Below, in pieces: positions 4,861 to 5,035 of a stretch of DNA of 5,035 nt. Source of the stretch: an uncultured Clostridium sp. (GTDB lineage Bacteria > Bacillota > Clostridia > TANB77 > CAG-508); NCBI GenBank assembly GCA_947568605.1, contig CANOPV010000083.1, positions 1 to 5,035 of the forward strand, given 5' to 3'. Made by a program: the position numbers and the translations under genes. Each line of letters begins with the position of its first letter. Within the stretch, counting starts at the first letter, position 1. Under the pieces are notes generated by a model. The model saw nothing but the letters and a program-made list of their open reading frames with translations. It was not told where the DNA came from and searched no databases.

Positions 4861-4908
4861 ACCCCCAGTCGTGCAAAGCACGACAGCCCCCTTAAATAAG
4901 GGAGCCAA
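4861..4908. repeat. GC-rich double-hairpin repeat
   Basis: Two adjacent hairpins: GTCGTGC/GCACGAC (4868-4874, 4878-4884), a perfect 7-bp stem with loop AAA, and CCCTT/AAGGG (4889-4893, 4898-4902), with a flanking GC pair on each side after one mismatch. It opens ACCCCC and ends GGAGCCAA. I recall elements of this kind, with a variable GC hairpin between CCCCCAGTCG and GGGAGCCAAG, as dispersed repeats in gut Clostridia; copy number cannot be seen here. There is no T run for either strand, so it is not a classic terminator. Confidence 0.7.
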
Positions 4909-4928
4909 GATTAAGTAATTTCTTCGAA

Positions 4929-4955
4929 GTACGGACGCACACTGTGCGCCCCTAC
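4929..4955. repeat. GC-rich 27-bp palindromic repeat
   Basis: CGCACA (4936-4941) and TGTGCG (4943-4948) flank a central C. Pairing continues outward as GG/CC and GTA/TAC with two single mismatches, 11 pairs in total, centred on 4942. On minus it reads TAGGGGCGCACAGTGTGCG, similar to dispersed intergenic repeats I associate with Clostridia. It is preceded by TTCGAA (4923-4928). Confidence 0.65.
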
Positions 4956-4989
4956 ACGTAAAATTTGATTATTTTATAATTTTATTTAG

Positions 4990-5035
4990 GGCGAAATTCG
5001 GTCAAACCTCACGGGTATTCCTTTCCGATTTCGCC
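4990..5035. repeat. Palindromic element at the right edge
   Basis: GGCGAAA (4990-4996) and TTTCGCC (5029-5035) pair perfectly. After one bulged T, TCGG (4998-5001) pairs with CCGA (5025-5028), 11 pairs in total, closing a 23-base loop that contains ACCTCACGGGT. The outer arm ends exactly at the window edge, so the element may extend further. It could be a repeat or the hairpin of a structured RNA. Confidence 0.6.

Noticed and set aside
4990..5035. Integron attC site
   Set aside because: The GTTRRRY and RYYYAAC core sites are not present and there is no integrase or gene cassette.

Overview
The window is strongly AT-rich DNA. Its signals point to a low-GC Bacillota, most likely a gut-type Clostridia: purine-rich Shine-Dalgarno sites, sigma-A promoters close to consensus, tRNA genes that encode CCA, U-tailed intrinsic terminators, and GC-rich palindromic repeats of a kind I associate with gut Clostridia. 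That assignment is inference. No phage, IS or CRISPR signature is visible.

Left part (1-1050). Two minus-strand genes are each preceded by a nearly identical 51-bp block (50 of 51 bases) carrying a perfect TTGACA/TATAAT promoter. The first gene (1-103) is only the N-terminus of a membrane protein and could be VanZ-like. The second (544-981) is a small membrane-anchored protein of unknown function. Between them a plus-strand gene (337-489) with a good promoter and ribosome site encodes a 50-residue membrane peptide. One extra T near 485-487 may have split it from a second transmembrane segment that stays open to 568.

Middle (1050-1711). A gene-free stretch holds an orphan candidate promoter overlapped by a dyad. 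Next come two divergent tRNA genes with back-to-back promoters and their own terminators: tRNA-Arg(ACG) on minus and tRNA-Pro(TGG) on plus.

Centre right (1742-4300). A GNAT acetyltransferase is followed, under a separate promoter, by a Fic-domain enzyme with the complete catalytic motif and an N-terminal inhibitory motif, so it probably AMPylates a target and restrains itself. A 17-bp bidirectional terminator separates it from a convergent M23 metallopeptidase, membrane-anchored with all active-site residues present, which should act on peptidoglycan.

Right end (4309-5035). A small, very basic protein with a predicted helix-turn-helix is read on minus from its own promoter and ends at a strong terminator. 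Upstream of it, about 300 bp of non-coding DNA hold four unlike palindromic elements, three of them GC-rich islands in AT-rich surroundings.

The genes do not form one operon: nearly every one has its own promoter, and I see no single pathway linking them. The observations most worth following are the copied promoter block, the split small membrane gene, the orphan promoter/possible RNA at 1141-1369, and the palindrome cluster.
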